NCBI GenBank assembly: GCA_030527825.1 | Contig: JAUNAC010000002.1 | Span: 834,705-898,704 of the forward strand | DNA length: 64,000 nucleotides | Source of the DNA: Lautropia sp. | GTDB taxonomy: Bacteria > Pseudomonadota > Gammaproteobacteria > Burkholderiales > Burkholderiaceae_E | Reading direction: 5' to 3' | Part shown: piece after piece, positions 32,030 through 41,021 of the stretch | How the letters are laid out: the number at the start of each line of letters is the position of its first letter | Numbering within the stretch: position 1 is the stretch's first letter | Translations under genes and position numbers: made by a program | Notes under the pieces: model-generated | What the model was told of the DNA's origin: nothing | Database searches by the model: none | What the model saw: the letters and a program-made list of their open reading frames with translations, nothing else

Positions 32030-33979
32030 ATGGAGCAGCTTGCCTTTCCTGCCGATCGGCCAATCGACATTGCGTGCCTGGGCCGCCTGGCCGTCGATCT
32101 CTATGGCGAGACGCTAGGAGTCGGACTGGAACACACCACATCCTTTCGCAAGTATCTGGGCGGAAGCTCAGCCAACATTGCCTTTGGCACCGCACGACTT
32201 GGCCTGAAGAGTGCAATGATCTCCCGGGTAGGTGATGAGCAGATGGGTCACTTCTTGATCGAAACCCTACAAAGGGAAGGTTGCGACACAACCCAAGTGT
32301 CGACAGACCCCCATCGACTGACTGCTCTGGTCTTTCTGGCACTGAAGGATCAGGAAACCTTTCCGCTACTTTTCTATCGTCATGACTGCGCAGACATGGC
32401 CCTGTCCGAGGAGGATATAGACGAATCCTTTCTGGGACGCTGCAAAGCCCTGCTGGTGACAGGCACGCATCTCTCCGCCCCCACCGTACTCGGCGCCTCA
32501 CACAAGGCCCTTCGGGCGGCTCGCGCCCAAAGCACCGTCACTATCCTGGACATTGATTACCGCCCCGTGCTGTGGGGGTTGACCCATATCGGTGACGGTG
32601 AAACCCGCTATGTCGCCAACGAGTCGGTCAGTACACACCTGCAGGCCCAGCTAGCCCTGTTCGATCTGATTATCGGTACAGAAGAAGAGTTCATGATTGC
32701 AGGAGGAGTGGCCGATGATGTGACTGCATCATTGCATGCCGTACGACAGCATACCAACGCCGTTCTTGTGCTCAAAAGAGGAGCCATGGGATGTCAGGTC
32801 TTTGAGGGCCCCATTCCTGAAGATCTGAATCAGATCGAGATCTTCGGTAGTGAACGGGTAGAGGTGCTGAACGTACTGGGAGCCGGTGATGCATTCGCGT
32901 CGGGTCTGCTGAGCGGCCTAATTCGAGGACAGAGCTATCGCGAGGCAGCACGCATCGCCAACATCTGCGGTGCCATCGTCGTCTCGCGTCACGGTTGCGC
33001 CCCGGCCATGCCCTCACCTGCTGAAGTGGCGTACTGGTTGAGCCAGCCCTCCGGACAACGTCCGGATCTGGACGAACACCTTCAGCACCTGCATCGTGTC
33101 AGCATCCATCGGCCTCAGTGGCCGCAGGTATATGCGCTGGCCTTCGACCATCGCAGTCAGTTCGAAACCCTGGTGACAGAACACGGTGTCCATTACAACC
33201 AGATCCCCCGACTCAAGCAACTGATCTTTGCCGCCTTGCAGGACATCGAACAAAGACGTCCTGATCTGTCTGGCAGACTGGGACTGCTGGCTGATGACAC
33301 CTACGCTCGCCAGGTCCTTTCCCATGCCACCGAACGCCAACCCGAATGGTGGATCGGGCGACCCGTTGAGCAGCCCGGTTCGCGTCCGCTGATTTTTGAT
33401 GGTACCGATAGTATTGCCAGTCGCCTGCGCAATATTCCCTTAGAGCATACGATCAAATGTCTGCTGTTCTATCACCCCGAGGACAGCGTAGCCATGCGTT
33501 TAGCCCAGGAGCGCAGAGTGCTGGAGCTATGGGAGGCCACGCGCCAGAGCGGACACGAGCTGCTGCTCGAACTGATCGTGCCTCGAGAGATGCCGGCCGG
33601 CGCCGTCGACCTTGATCCCGACAGCATCATCCTGCGCACAGTGGCTCGCTTCTATCATCTGGGTGTCAGACCACAGTGGTGGAAGCTGGCCGGGATGCGT
33701 TCCCAGTCATGGAAACATCTGGCCCAGCTGATCGACCAGCACGACCCCTGGTGTCGAGGCGCTGTGCTACTGGGCCTGAATCAGCCCGAGACCCAGTTGC
33801 TTGCACATTTCCAGGCCGCCTGCCATCCAATCGTCAAGGGCTTCATGATCGGCCGCACGGTCTGGCAAGACCCGCTCGCCTCCCTGCTGGCCGGCCACAT
33901 CGACGAATCCGACTGCCGCGCCCGGATGGCCGGCAACTTTGAGCGACTGATCGACGGATGGCTGGCCAGCCGTCCGTGA
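32030..33979 (+). CDS. iolC: Fused 5-dehydro-2-deoxygluconokinase (IolC) and DUF2090 aldolase domain
   Basis: Phosphorylates 5-dehydro-2-deoxygluconate and, through the second domain, probably cleaves the phosphate to malonic semialdehyde and dihydroxyacetone phosphate. Residues 1-340 are a PfkB ribokinase-type domain: KYLGGSSANIAFGTARLGLKS, TALVFLALKDQETFPLLFYR and the catalytic VLNVLGAGDAFASGLLSG near residue 285. Residues 355-649 are a DUF2090 (LacD-like aldolase) domain starting WPQVYALAFDHRSQFE, with LLELIVPREMP and IVKGFMIGRTVW. The fusion is a known architecture in proteobacterial iol clusters and explains the absence of a separate iolJ. The ATG lies 358 bp from the importer gene. Confidence 0.94.
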   Translation: MEQLAFPADRPIDIACLGRLAVDLYGETLGVGLEHTTSFRKYLGGSSANIAFGTARLGLKSAMISRVGDEQMGHFLIETLQREGCDTTQVSTDPHRLTALVFLALKDQETFPLLFYRHDCADMALSEEDIDESFLGRCKALLVTGTHLSAPTVLGASHKALRAARAQSTVTILDIDYRPVLWGLTHIGDGETRYVANESVSTHLQAQLALFDLIIGTEEEFMIAGGVADDVTASLHAVRQHTNAVLVLKRGAMGCQVFEGPIPEDLNQIEIFGSERVEVLNVLGAGDAFASGLLSGLIRGQSYREAARIANICGAIVVSRHGCAPAMPSPAEVAYWLSQPSGQRPDLDEHLQHLHRVSIHRPQWPQVYALAFDHRSQFETLVTEHGVHYNQIPRLKQLIFAALQDIEQRRPDLSGRLGLLADDTYARQVLSHATERQPEWWIGRPVEQPGSRPLIFDGTDSIASRLRNIPLEHTIKCLLFYHPEDSVAMRLAQERRVLELWEATRQSGHELLLELIVPREMPAGAVDLDPDSIILRTVARFYHLGVRPQWWKLAGMRSQSWKHLAQLIDQHDPWCRGAVLLGLNQPETQLLAHFQAACHPIVKGFMIGRTVWQDPLASLLAGHIDESDCRARMAGNFERLIDGWLASRP

Positions 33980-33990
33980 ACGGAGTCCAA

Positions 33991-35889
33991 ATGAGCGCAA
34001 CCACCATCCGCCTGACCATGGCTCAGGCGCTTGCCCGTTACCTGGCAGCCATTCGCATTGAAGACGATGATGGCAGCCTGCATTCGTTCGTTGGCGGCAT
34101 CTGGGCCATCTTTGGCCACGGGAATGTCTGCGGCCTAGGTGAGGCGATGGCTGATCTACGCCAGCCAGACGCCAACCGATCATTCCGACCGGAAGGGCTG
34201 CCCGTCTATCGAGCCCATAATGAGCAGGGCATGGCACACGCAGCCATCGCCTATGGCAAGGCTCATATGCGCCGGCGAGTGATGGCCGCCACGTCATCCA
34301 TTGGCCCCGGTGCCACCAACATGGTCACTGCCGCCGCACTGGCTTATGTCAATCGTCTGCCACTACTGCTGTTGCCTGGAGACATTTTCGCCAACCGTGG
34401 CCCCGATCCAGTCCTGCAGCAGAGTGAAGACTTCTCTGCTGGTGATACCAGCGTTAACGACTGCTTCCGGCCTGTCTCGCGCTATTTCGACCGGATCATG
34501 AAACCGGAACAACTGCTGGTAGCCCTGCCTCGCACCTTTGCCGTGTTGACCGACCCCGCACTGTGCGGCCCCGTCACGTTGGCCCTGCCCCAGGATGTGC
34601 AGGCTGAAGCCTATGACTATCCGCTCGATTTCTTTTCCCCCCGGCCACTGCGTATCCGTCGTCCAATACCAGATCCACGCGACATGCGTGATGCGATCCG
34701 GAGATTGCAGGACGCAAAACGCCCTCTGATCATCTCTGGCGGAGGCACACTCTACAGCGGTGCCGAACGCGACCTGGCCATCCTGGCCAGCCGATACAGC
34801 TTGCCCGTTGCCGAGACACAGGCAGGCAAAAGTGCACTCTCCTGGCAACATCCGTGCAACGCGGGCTCAATCGGCGTTCTAGGGTCTCCTGCGGCCAATG
34901 CACTTGCCAGGGAGGCCGATCTGATCATTGCCATCGGCACGCGCCTGCAGGACTTCACCAGCGGTTCAAATGCCCTTTTTCCCCAGGCAGACGTGCTGGC
35001 TATCAACGTCTCACCGTTGGATGCAACCCGCTGTCGGGCACAGATGGTACAGGGTGATGCACGCACCGTTCTGGACGGCTGGTTAAGCCATTCCGATCTC
35101 ATGTCAGGACTGGATGCTAACTGGGTCAGTCGAACGAAGACATTAGTCAATCGCTGGCGGGATCGGGTCACCGAGCTGACAACCCGGCCCACTCCAGTAG
35201 GCATGCTTCCCTATGATGCGGAAGTGATAGGTGCCGTGCGCGACTCTGGCAATGATTCGCCATCAAATGATGTTGTGGTATGTGCGGCTGGAACATTACC
35301 AGCCGAACTGCATAAGCTCTGGCGATGCGAAGGCGCTGGTAACTATCACTTGGATTACGGATACTCCTGCATGGGCTACGAGATCGCGGGAGCCTTGGGC
35401 GTGAAGCAGGCGCGTCCGGATCAACACGTGATCGTCATGGTCGGTGACGGCTCTTACATGATGATGAACAGCGAAATCGCCACTGCCCGAATGCTCGGCC
35501 TGACGCTGATCATCGTCGTCCTGGATAATCGTGGCTTTGGCTGCATCAGTCGCCTGCAGATCAATAGTGGCAGCCCTGGCTACAACAACCTGCTGAATGA
35601 TTGCGTGATGCCCGGTGGTCTGAATACGCCCATCGACTTCGCTGCTCATGCTGCGTCCCTCGGAGCGTATGCGGAGCACGTCGGCAACGTGTCCGAACTC
35701 AAGGCAGCCATGCAAACTGCACGCAATCGGTCTGGAGTCTCCGTATTGGTGATCAATACCACCCATGAACGTACCACGACCGATGGTGGCTGCTGGTGGG
35801 ACGTTGGCATCCCTGAGGTCTCAACTCACACCGCCGTGAACCAAGCCCGCGACGACTGGCAAGCATCCAAACAGCAACAACGCCACTGA
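33991..35889 (+). CDS. iolD: 3D-(3,5/4)-trihydroxycyclohexane-1,2-dione hydrolase IolD
   Basis: ThDP-dependent ring-opening step of inositol degradation, giving 5-deoxy-glucuronate. The ATG at 33991 follows GGAGTCCAA; the 632-aa product begins MSATTIRLTMAQALARYLAA. The catalytic Glu region is VYRAHNEQGMAHAAIAYGKA. The ThDP-binding motif runs from IVMVGDGSYMMMNSEIATAR near residue 485 to VLDNRGFGCISRLQ. It follows iolC by 11 bp and precedes iolE by 18 bp, so they form one operon. Confidence 0.96.
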   Translation: MSATTIRLTMAQALARYLAAIRIEDDDGSLHSFVGGIWAIFGHGNVCGLGEAMADLRQPDANRSFRPEGLPVYRAHNEQGMAHAAIAYGKAHMRRRVMAATSSIGPGATNMVTAAALAYVNRLPLLLLPGDIFANRGPDPVLQQSEDFSAGDTSVNDCFRPVSRYFDRIMKPEQLLVALPRTFAVLTDPALCGPVTLALPQDVQAEAYDYPLDFFSPRPLRIRRPIPDPRDMRDAIRRLQDAKRPLIISGGGTLYSGAERDLAILASRYSLPVAETQAGKSALSWQHPCNAGSIGVLGSPAANALAREADLIIAIGTRLQDFTSGSNALFPQADVLAINVSPLDATRCRAQMVQGDARTVLDGWLSHSDLMSGLDANWVSRTKTLVNRWRDRVTELTTRPTPVGMLPYDAEVIGAVRDSGNDSPSNDVVVCAAGTLPAELHKLWRCEGAGNYHLDYGYSCMGYEIAGALGVKQARPDQHVIVMVGDGSYMMMNSEIATARMLGLTLIIVVLDNRGFGCISRLQINSGSPGYNNLLNDCVMPGGLNTPIDFAAHAASLGAYAEHVGNVSELKAAMQTARNRSGVSVLVINTTHERTTTDGGCWWDVGIPEVSTHTAVNQARDDWQASKQQQRH

Positions 35890-35907
35890 ACTCAAGACAG
35901 GTGCCCC

Positions 35908-36882
35908 ATGAGAAAACCAGACATCCGCATTGGGATCAACCCAATTGGCTGGAGCAATGATGACCTGCCCTCTCTGGGTATTGAAACTCCGCTAGAAACA
36001 GCATTGTCCGAAGGTGCAGAGATCGGCTATCAAGGGTTCGAGCTAGGAAACAAGTTTCCAAAAACAGGGCCGGAACTGAAACAAAAACTTGACGAATTTG
36101 GTGTGGTCTGCGTTTCGGGATGGTATTCAGCACAACTGGGACGCCTGGACGACTGGTCCTTATCCCAGGAAATCGAAGCAGCCAGACCCCACATGGAAAA
36201 GCTTCAGTACAACGACTGTCAGGTGGTTGTCTATGGTGAAGTGAGCAACAGTATCCAGGGGCAGATCACCACACCGTTGTCGAGGCGTCCGCGTTTCACG
36301 AACGATGACCAGTGGCAACGCTATGCCCAGCGGCTGAACGAATTCGGCAAGCACCTCAAGGAAAGCTATGGGCTGACACTAGCCTATCATCATCACATGG
36401 GGGCGTATGTCGAGCATCCTGATGACATTGGCCGCCTGATGCAACTGACGGATCCGAGCCTGGTCGGGTTGCTGTTCGATACGGGCCATTGCTGGTTCGG
36501 CAGCGCAACGAACAATCCCGATCAGGTCATTGATGTTAAGGAAACCCTTATCAGGCACATCGATCGGGTGGTGCACGTGCATTGCAAGGATGTTCGACCA
36601 GAGGTCATTCATGACATCCGGAACCGTGACGACTCTTTCCTCCATGCCGTACTCGCGGGAGCCTTCACCGTGCCGGGCGATGGTGCAATTGATTTCGAAA
36701 CCGTACTGGGCATATTGTTGGGGCACGGTTACAAAGGCTGGCTGGTCGTAGAGGCAGAACAAGATCCGAAAATTGCCCCACCCTATCGTTACGGAAAGTT
36801 GGGGCACGATACCCTTCTCGGCATCATTGATCATCACGGAGACGGCTCACAACCCGTCGGTGTCCGCCCGCAGACAGCCTGA
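35908..36882 (+). CDS. iolE: Inosose dehydratase IolE
   Basis: Dehydrates 2-keto-myo-inositol to the diketone used by IolD. The 324-aa product is a TIM barrel of the xylose-isomerase-like superfamily, opening IRIGINPIGWSNDDLPSLG. Metal-binding motifs are LAYHHHMGAYVEHPDDIG, VGLLFDTGHCWFG, RVVHVHCKDVRPEV and GWLVVEAEQDP. The length is a little above the usual ~300 aa. It lies between iolD and iolB in the same orientation. Confidence 0.96.
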   Translation: MRKPDIRIGINPIGWSNDDLPSLGIETPLETALSEGAEIGYQGFELGNKFPKTGPELKQKLDEFGVVCVSGWYSAQLGRLDDWSLSQEIEAARPHMEKLQYNDCQVVVYGEVSNSIQGQITTPLSRRPRFTNDDQWQRYAQRLNEFGKHLKESYGLTLAYHHHMGAYVEHPDDIGRLMQLTDPSLVGLLFDTGHCWFGSATNNPDQVIDVKETLIRHIDRVVHVHCKDVRPEVIHDIRNRDDSFLHAVLAGAFTVPGDGAIDFETVLGILLGHGYKGWLVVEAEQDPKIAPPYRYGKLGHDTLLGIIDHHGDGSQPVGVRPQTA

Positions 36883-36932
36883 CACATCCGGCATTCATCG
36901 TTCCTTCTTACCCTTACTCACCAGGAGGTCCC

Positions 36933-37733
36933 ATGTCCCGCCTGCTCATCAAGCCCACACTCAAACAAACCATGCTGCAGGACATCACCGCGGCCCAAGC
37001 TGGCTGGACCTATATCGATTTCTCTGTAGCTCACCTCAACGCCGCAGAGCAACATACCTTTCAGGCATCCAAGAACCGGGAGTACTGTCTGACCTTACTG
37101 AAAGGTCATGCTGACATTCAGGTCGACACGAATCAATTCCTGAATATCGGTGACCGCAATAGCGTGTTTGAGGAAAAATCCCCTTATGCCGTCTATGTAC
37201 CTCCCAATTGCCAAGTGACAATTCTGGCCCATGACGAAATCGAAGTGGCAATATCTTCAGCGCCTGCCAAGGGGCATTTCCCAACGAGGCTGATACATCC
37301 AGAACATATGAAGCGAAGTGTGCGAGGCACTGGTAGCAACACGCGATATGTGTGCGACATTCTGCCCGAATCTGCCAAAGCCGAAAGCCTGTTGGTGGTG
37401 GAGGTACTGACGCCAGCCGGCAATACCTCCAGCTACCCACCACACAAGCACGATCAGCAAAGTGATCAGGAAACACTGTTGGAGGAAACCTACTATCACC
37501 GGTTAAATCCCCCTCAGGGATTCGCCTTTCAGCGTGTCTATACCGAAGATCGCAGCCTCGATGAGACAATGACGGTCGAGAACCATGATGTCGTCCTGGT
37601 ACCTAGGGGTTACCACCCCTGCGGGACGGTTTATGGCTACGACCTTTACTATCTCAACACCATGGCGGGGCCGAAGCGGCGTTGGCAGTTCTTTAACGAT
37701 CCTGATCACGCCTGGTTGTTCCAGAAACTGTGA
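36933..37733 (+). CDS. iolB: 5-deoxy-glucuronate isomerase IolB
   Basis: Isomerises 5-deoxy-glucuronate to 5-dehydro-2-deoxygluconate, the substrate of IolC. The 266-aa product shows the cupin motifs of the KduI/IolB family: SSYPPHKHDQQ near residue 168, EETYYHRLNPPQGFAFQRVY and VLVPRGYHPCGTVYGYDLYYL, then MAGPKRRWQFFNDPDHAWL at the end. An AGGAGG-like sequence precedes the ATG. Its base composition is markedly richer in A+T than genes at either end of the window. Confidence 0.96.
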   Translation: MSRLLIKPTLKQTMLQDITAAQAGWTYIDFSVAHLNAAEQHTFQASKNREYCLTLLKGHADIQVDTNQFLNIGDRNSVFEEKSPYAVYVPPNCQVTILAHDEIEVAISSAPAKGHFPTRLIHPEHMKRSVRGTGSNTRYVCDILPESAKAESLLVVEVLTPAGNTSSYPPHKHDQQSDQETLLEETYYHRLNPPQGFAFQRVYTEDRSLDETMTVENHDVVLVPRGYHPCGTVYGYDLYYLNTMAGPKRRWQFFNDPDHAWLFQKL

Positions 37734-37838
37734 TGGCGATGATGAACGGTGCTTTCCGGATCATGATCACCGACACATTGCGACACTCCCTGTTTCCAGG
37801 ACCGCTGATCCGTCCCGGTTAGCCTACTCTTCGAAATC

Positions 37839-38708
37839 ATGAGAAAAGCCAATATGCCTTATCGAAGCCCGGATGACTTCTTCCGCGCGATTGACCAGCG
37901 TTACAACGACCTGAGCAAGCGCCTTCAAACGATTGCCAGGAAGTTGCAACAGCATCGTGATCATATTGCGCTGATGAATGTGAACCAGCTGTGTCGGGCA
38001 ATTGGTGTACCCCCATCGACGATCGTGCGCTTTGCTCAAAGCATGGGCTTCTCAGGCTACAGCGAGATGAAGGCACTGTTCCGACAGGATCTAGCTGAAC
38101 AGATCTCAATCAATGACAACTATGCCGAACGCATTCACCGTATAGCGGAGGAGCAGCGTCAGGTCGCAGAAAGCATCCCGGGAAGCACGATTGTCAAGGA
38201 AGTGATTGGCAACAACATCAAGAGTCTGCAGCAAATGTTCAATCCGAAGCTGATGCGTTCCTTAGATAAGTCCGTGAACCTGATGATCGAAGCGCCAGCA
38301 TTGTGGATCATGGCCGCCGGCCGATCCTTTGCCGCTGCTGCATACCTTACGTATCTGACTCGTCATGGAGACAAGCCCGTGCACTGGCTCAACGGTCTAT
38401 GCTTCAACCTGGATGATCAGCTCAATGCGATCAGTCAAGATGATGTCATGATCGTCATCTCTTATGCGCCCTATGCCGAGAGTAGCTGCAAGGCCGTCAA
38501 GCTGGCTCATGACAGAGGAGCCAGAGTGATCGCCATCACCGACAGCCATCTTGGAGAAATAGCCCAATATACCACTGACCTGATCGAAATTCATGAGCAC
38601 AGCAGTTTCGGATTTCGTTCTCTGGTCAACACTGTATGTGCAGTTCAGTCATTGTTCCTCATGTATGCAGCACGTACCGAGCTTACCCGAACGGAAGCAC
38701 TGTATTAG
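37839..38708 (+). CDS. RpiR-family transcriptional regulator of the iol cluster
   Basis: Probable repressor or activator of inositol genes. The 289-aa product has an N-terminal HTH_6 domain (NQLCRAIGVPPSTIVRFAQS, residues 49-68) and a C-terminal SIS sugar-phosphate-binding domain (about 130-260: LWIMAAGRSFAAAAYLTYLTR, DDVMIVISYAPYAESSCKAV, GARVIAITDSHLGEIAQYT). The ligand would be an inositol catabolite phosphate; this is inference from family and context. It sits within the iol genes between iolB and iolG with gaps of about 105 and 118 bp, so it may have its own promoter. A second ATG at codon 6 is also possible. Confidence 0.9.
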   Translation: MRKANMPYRSPDDFFRAIDQRYNDLSKRLQTIARKLQQHRDHIALMNVNQLCRAIGVPPSTIVRFAQSMGFSGYSEMKALFRQDLAEQISINDNYAERIHRIAEEQRQVAESIPGSTIVKEVIGNNIKSLQQMFNPKLMRSLDKSVNLMIEAPALWIMAAGRSFAAAAYLTYLTRHGDKPVHWLNGLCFNLDDQLNAISQDDVMIVISYAPYAESSCKAVKLAHDRGARVIAITDSHLGEIAQYTTDLIEIHEHSSFGFRSLVNTVCAVQSLFLMYAARTELTRTEALY

Positions 38709-38794
38709 TGCTTGCCATGCATGAACCCGGGAACGCTCGGAACATGGCTGTAGCACGTTCAGAACTACCATAGCCTCACCATAGTTCGATAACG

Positions 38795-38809
38795 CACGCT
38801 TCGAGCGTG
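38795..38809. promoter_or_regulatory. Inverted repeat upstream of iolG
   Basis: CACGCT-TCG-AGCGTG, a perfect 6-bp inverted repeat with 3-bp spacer, ending 17 bp before the iolG ATG. The core ACGCTTCG also occurs in the CAACG-CTT-CGTTG repeat at 31826-31838 in the importer/iolC control region. A shared operator is possible; the match is short. Confidence 0.3.
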
Positions 38810-38826
38810 AAAATGCAGGAGACATC

Positions 38827-39816
38827 ATGAAAATAGCTGTTTTTGGTGCCGGACGAATTGGTCGAATTCACGCGGGGAACCTTCACGCCCTGCCCGATGC
38901 AGAGATCGGCTACATCTGCGATCCGGATTCAGGTCAGGCACGCAACCTCGCTGAACAGACCGGAGCAAAGGTTGCCTGCGTCGATCAGGTCTGTTCCGAC
39001 AAGGAAATCGATGCCGTGATCATCGCCTCCAGCACAGATACTCACAGCGAGCTGATACTGAAAGCCGCCAGGGCTCGCAAGCATGTCTTTTGTGAAAAAC
39101 CGATCGACCTGTCCTTGACTCGCGCCCAACAGTGTCAGGCGGCCATTGAAGAAAGCGGAATCACCTGCATGGTGGGATTTCAGCGTCGCTTCGATCCGAC
39201 ATTCTTTACAGCCAAACAGCGTATCGAATCTGGAGAAATCGGTTCTCCTGAAATCCTTGTCATCACGAGCAGGGACCCCAGCGCTCCTCCGATATCCTAC
39301 CTGAAGGCATCAGGTGGCATCTTCCGGGACATGCTGATCCATGATTTCGATATCTGCCGTTGGATACTAGATGACGAGATTATCAGTGTGCACGCAACGG
39401 CATCATGCCTGATCGATCCTGCCATTTCTCAGGAAGCGGATGATTTTGACACCACGGCTGTCACCCTTCGCAGCCGTAAGGGCCGGCTCTGCCAGATTAA
39501 CACTAGCCGGCGTACCGCCTACGGCTACGACCAACGTTTCGAGGTTCTGGGTGACCGGGGCATGCTGCAATGCGCTAATCTCCGCCCGACCGAGGTCATC
39601 TGTTGGAACCAGGAAAACATCAGTGCTGATCTGCCTGAACACTTCTTCCTGGAGCGCTATCGCGACGCTTACCGTCTGGAAATGCTGCATTTCCTGTCGG
39701 TGCTGAAGAACGGAGAACGGCCACGCACCTCGATTGCCGATGGTGTGGCAGCCCAACGTCTCGCAGACGCCGCAACCAAGTCGGCCCGAACGGGCCAGAC
39801 CATCACACTCAATTAA
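38827..39816 (+). CDS. iolG: Inositol 2-dehydrogenase IolG
   Basis: NAD-dependent oxidation of myo-inositol to 2-keto-myo-inositol, the first catabolic step. The 329-aa product of the GFO/IDH/MocA family has the Rossmann motif VFGAGRIGRIHAGN at residues 5-18. It has catalytic Lys in VFCEKPIDL and the Asp/His pair in FRDMLIHDFDICRWIL. An ATG preceded by CAGGAGACATC gives a good ribosome binding site. It is followed by a second family member 10 bp later. Confidence 0.94.
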   Translation: MKIAVFGAGRIGRIHAGNLHALPDAEIGYICDPDSGQARNLAEQTGAKVACVDQVCSDKEIDAVIIASSTDTHSELILKAARARKHVFCEKPIDLSLTRAQQCQAAIEESGITCMVGFQRRFDPTFFTAKQRIESGEIGSPEILVITSRDPSAPPISYLKASGGIFRDMLIHDFDICRWILDDEIISVHATASCLIDPAISQEADDFDTTAVTLRSRKGRLCQINTSRRTAYGYDQRFEVLGDRGMLQCANLRPTEVICWNQENISADLPEHFFLERYRDAYRLEMLHFLSVLKNGERPRTSIADGVAAQRLADAATKSARTGQTITLN

Positions 39817-39826
39817 GGAGAAAACA

Positions 39827-40873
39827 ATGGAGCGGCGACTGAAAGTTGGCGTTGTCGGACTTGGACGAATGGGAAAACGCCACGCCAGGAATCTTCGTTA
39901 TCGCCTGCCAGATGTTGAACTGGTAGCGGCGGCCAGTCCAGTATCTGCGGAACGCGAATTCGCCACCCATGACCTGCAGGTTCCCACCGTAGTGGACAGC
40001 CTGGACAAGCTGCTTCAGACTGAGGGTATTGATGCTGTTGTTCTGGTCACCCCAACGGAGCTGCACGCTTCCCAAAGCATACAGGTTTTGGAAGCAGGAA
40101 AACACCTCTTCATGGAGAAACCGCTGGCGCTCAACATAGAAGATTGTGAGCAAGTGGAAGCTGCTCACGAACATACCCGAAGGAAGTATCCTGGCCAGGT
40201 GGCAATGGTAGGCTTCGTTCGACGCTTTGATGCCAGTTATGCGCGTGCTCGCTCCTCTATCATCGCCGGTGATATTGGATACCCTTTCTTCCTTAGATCT
40301 CAGACCTGCGACAAGCTGGATCCTCAGGGATTCTTCATTCAGTTCTCGGCCAGCTCGGGCGGGATCATCATGGACTGCAACATTCATGACATCGACCTGG
40401 CGCGCTGGTTGCTGAGCGATGCAGAAGGAAATGCACCACGGGCGACGAAGGTGTATGCATCTGGCAGTTGCGCAATGCACCCAGAATTGGCCAAATATCA
40501 CGACGTGGACAACGCTATCAGTACCATCGAGTTCTCCGATGGCAGATTCGCCACGCTTTATGCGTCACGCACATTTGCACATGGCCATGAAACCAGCACC
40601 GAAATAATCGCAACAGCAGGCAAACTCCTGATCGGTGCTGGTGCAGCACGGGATCGCATCATCAAAAGCGACGCCCATGGCGTTGGCCACCTCGCACTGG
40701 AAGACTACTTTGAACGCTTTGAAGACGCATTTCTCGCGGAGATGCAAGCATTCGCGGATGCCTGTGCGAACCTGAAACCAGCTCCGCTCAGCCTGAAGGA
40801 TGCTACCGAAGCCACTCGCATCGGTCGCGCACTGACAACGGCACTGCGTACAGGGCAGCCCCAGACACTGTGA
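39827..40873 (+). CDS. Second GFO/IDH/MocA dehydrogenase, probably an inositol-isomer dehydrogenase
   Basis: A 348-aa paralogue of IolG. ATG at 39827 follows TTAAGGAGAAAACA, a strong ribosome binding site overlapping the iolG stop. Rossmann motif VVGLGRMGKRHARN, catalytic FMEKPLALN, and MDCNIHDIDLARWLL with the Asp/His pair. It could act on another isomer such as scyllo- or D-chiro-inositol, or on 2-keto-inositol; sequence alone does not decide. The frame extends upstream inside iolG but that part is out of context. Confidence 0.88.
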   Translation: MERRLKVGVVGLGRMGKRHARNLRYRLPDVELVAAASPVSAEREFATHDLQVPTVVDSLDKLLQTEGIDAVVLVTPTELHASQSIQVLEAGKHLFMEKPLALNIEDCEQVEAAHEHTRRKYPGQVAMVGFVRRFDASYARARSSIIAGDIGYPFFLRSQTCDKLDPQGFFIQFSASSGGIIMDCNIHDIDLARWLLSDAEGNAPRATKVYASGSCAMHPELAKYHDVDNAISTIEFSDGRFATLYASRTFAHGHETSTEIIATAGKLLIGAGAARDRIIKSDAHGVGHLALEDYFERFEDAFLAEMQAFADACANLKPAPLSLKDATEATRIGRALTTALRTGQPQTL

Positions 40874-40980
40874 GCCTCCGCTCCAGCCGTGCATGTTTCA
40901 TTCGCCTATCCCTTTCAGCATCATGTATCGCTAGGGTTCGCATGGGCGCATATTGAGTAGTACCCGGCCGGAGCCTGCAG

Positions 40981-40998
40981 TTTCTTGAAACCAAGAAA
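40981..40998. promoter_or_regulatory. Inverted repeat upstream of the mmsA-like gene
   Basis: TTTCTTG (40981-40987) and CAAGAAA (40992-40998) around AAAC form a perfect 7-bp inverted repeat 23 bp before the ATG, inside a 148-bp gap. It could be a regulator site or a weak stem-loop; it does not match the TGAAA-N6-TTTCA repeat upstream of iolC. Confidence 0.3.
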
Positions 40999-41021
40999 TT
41001 TCCATTCATCAGGAGACACCT

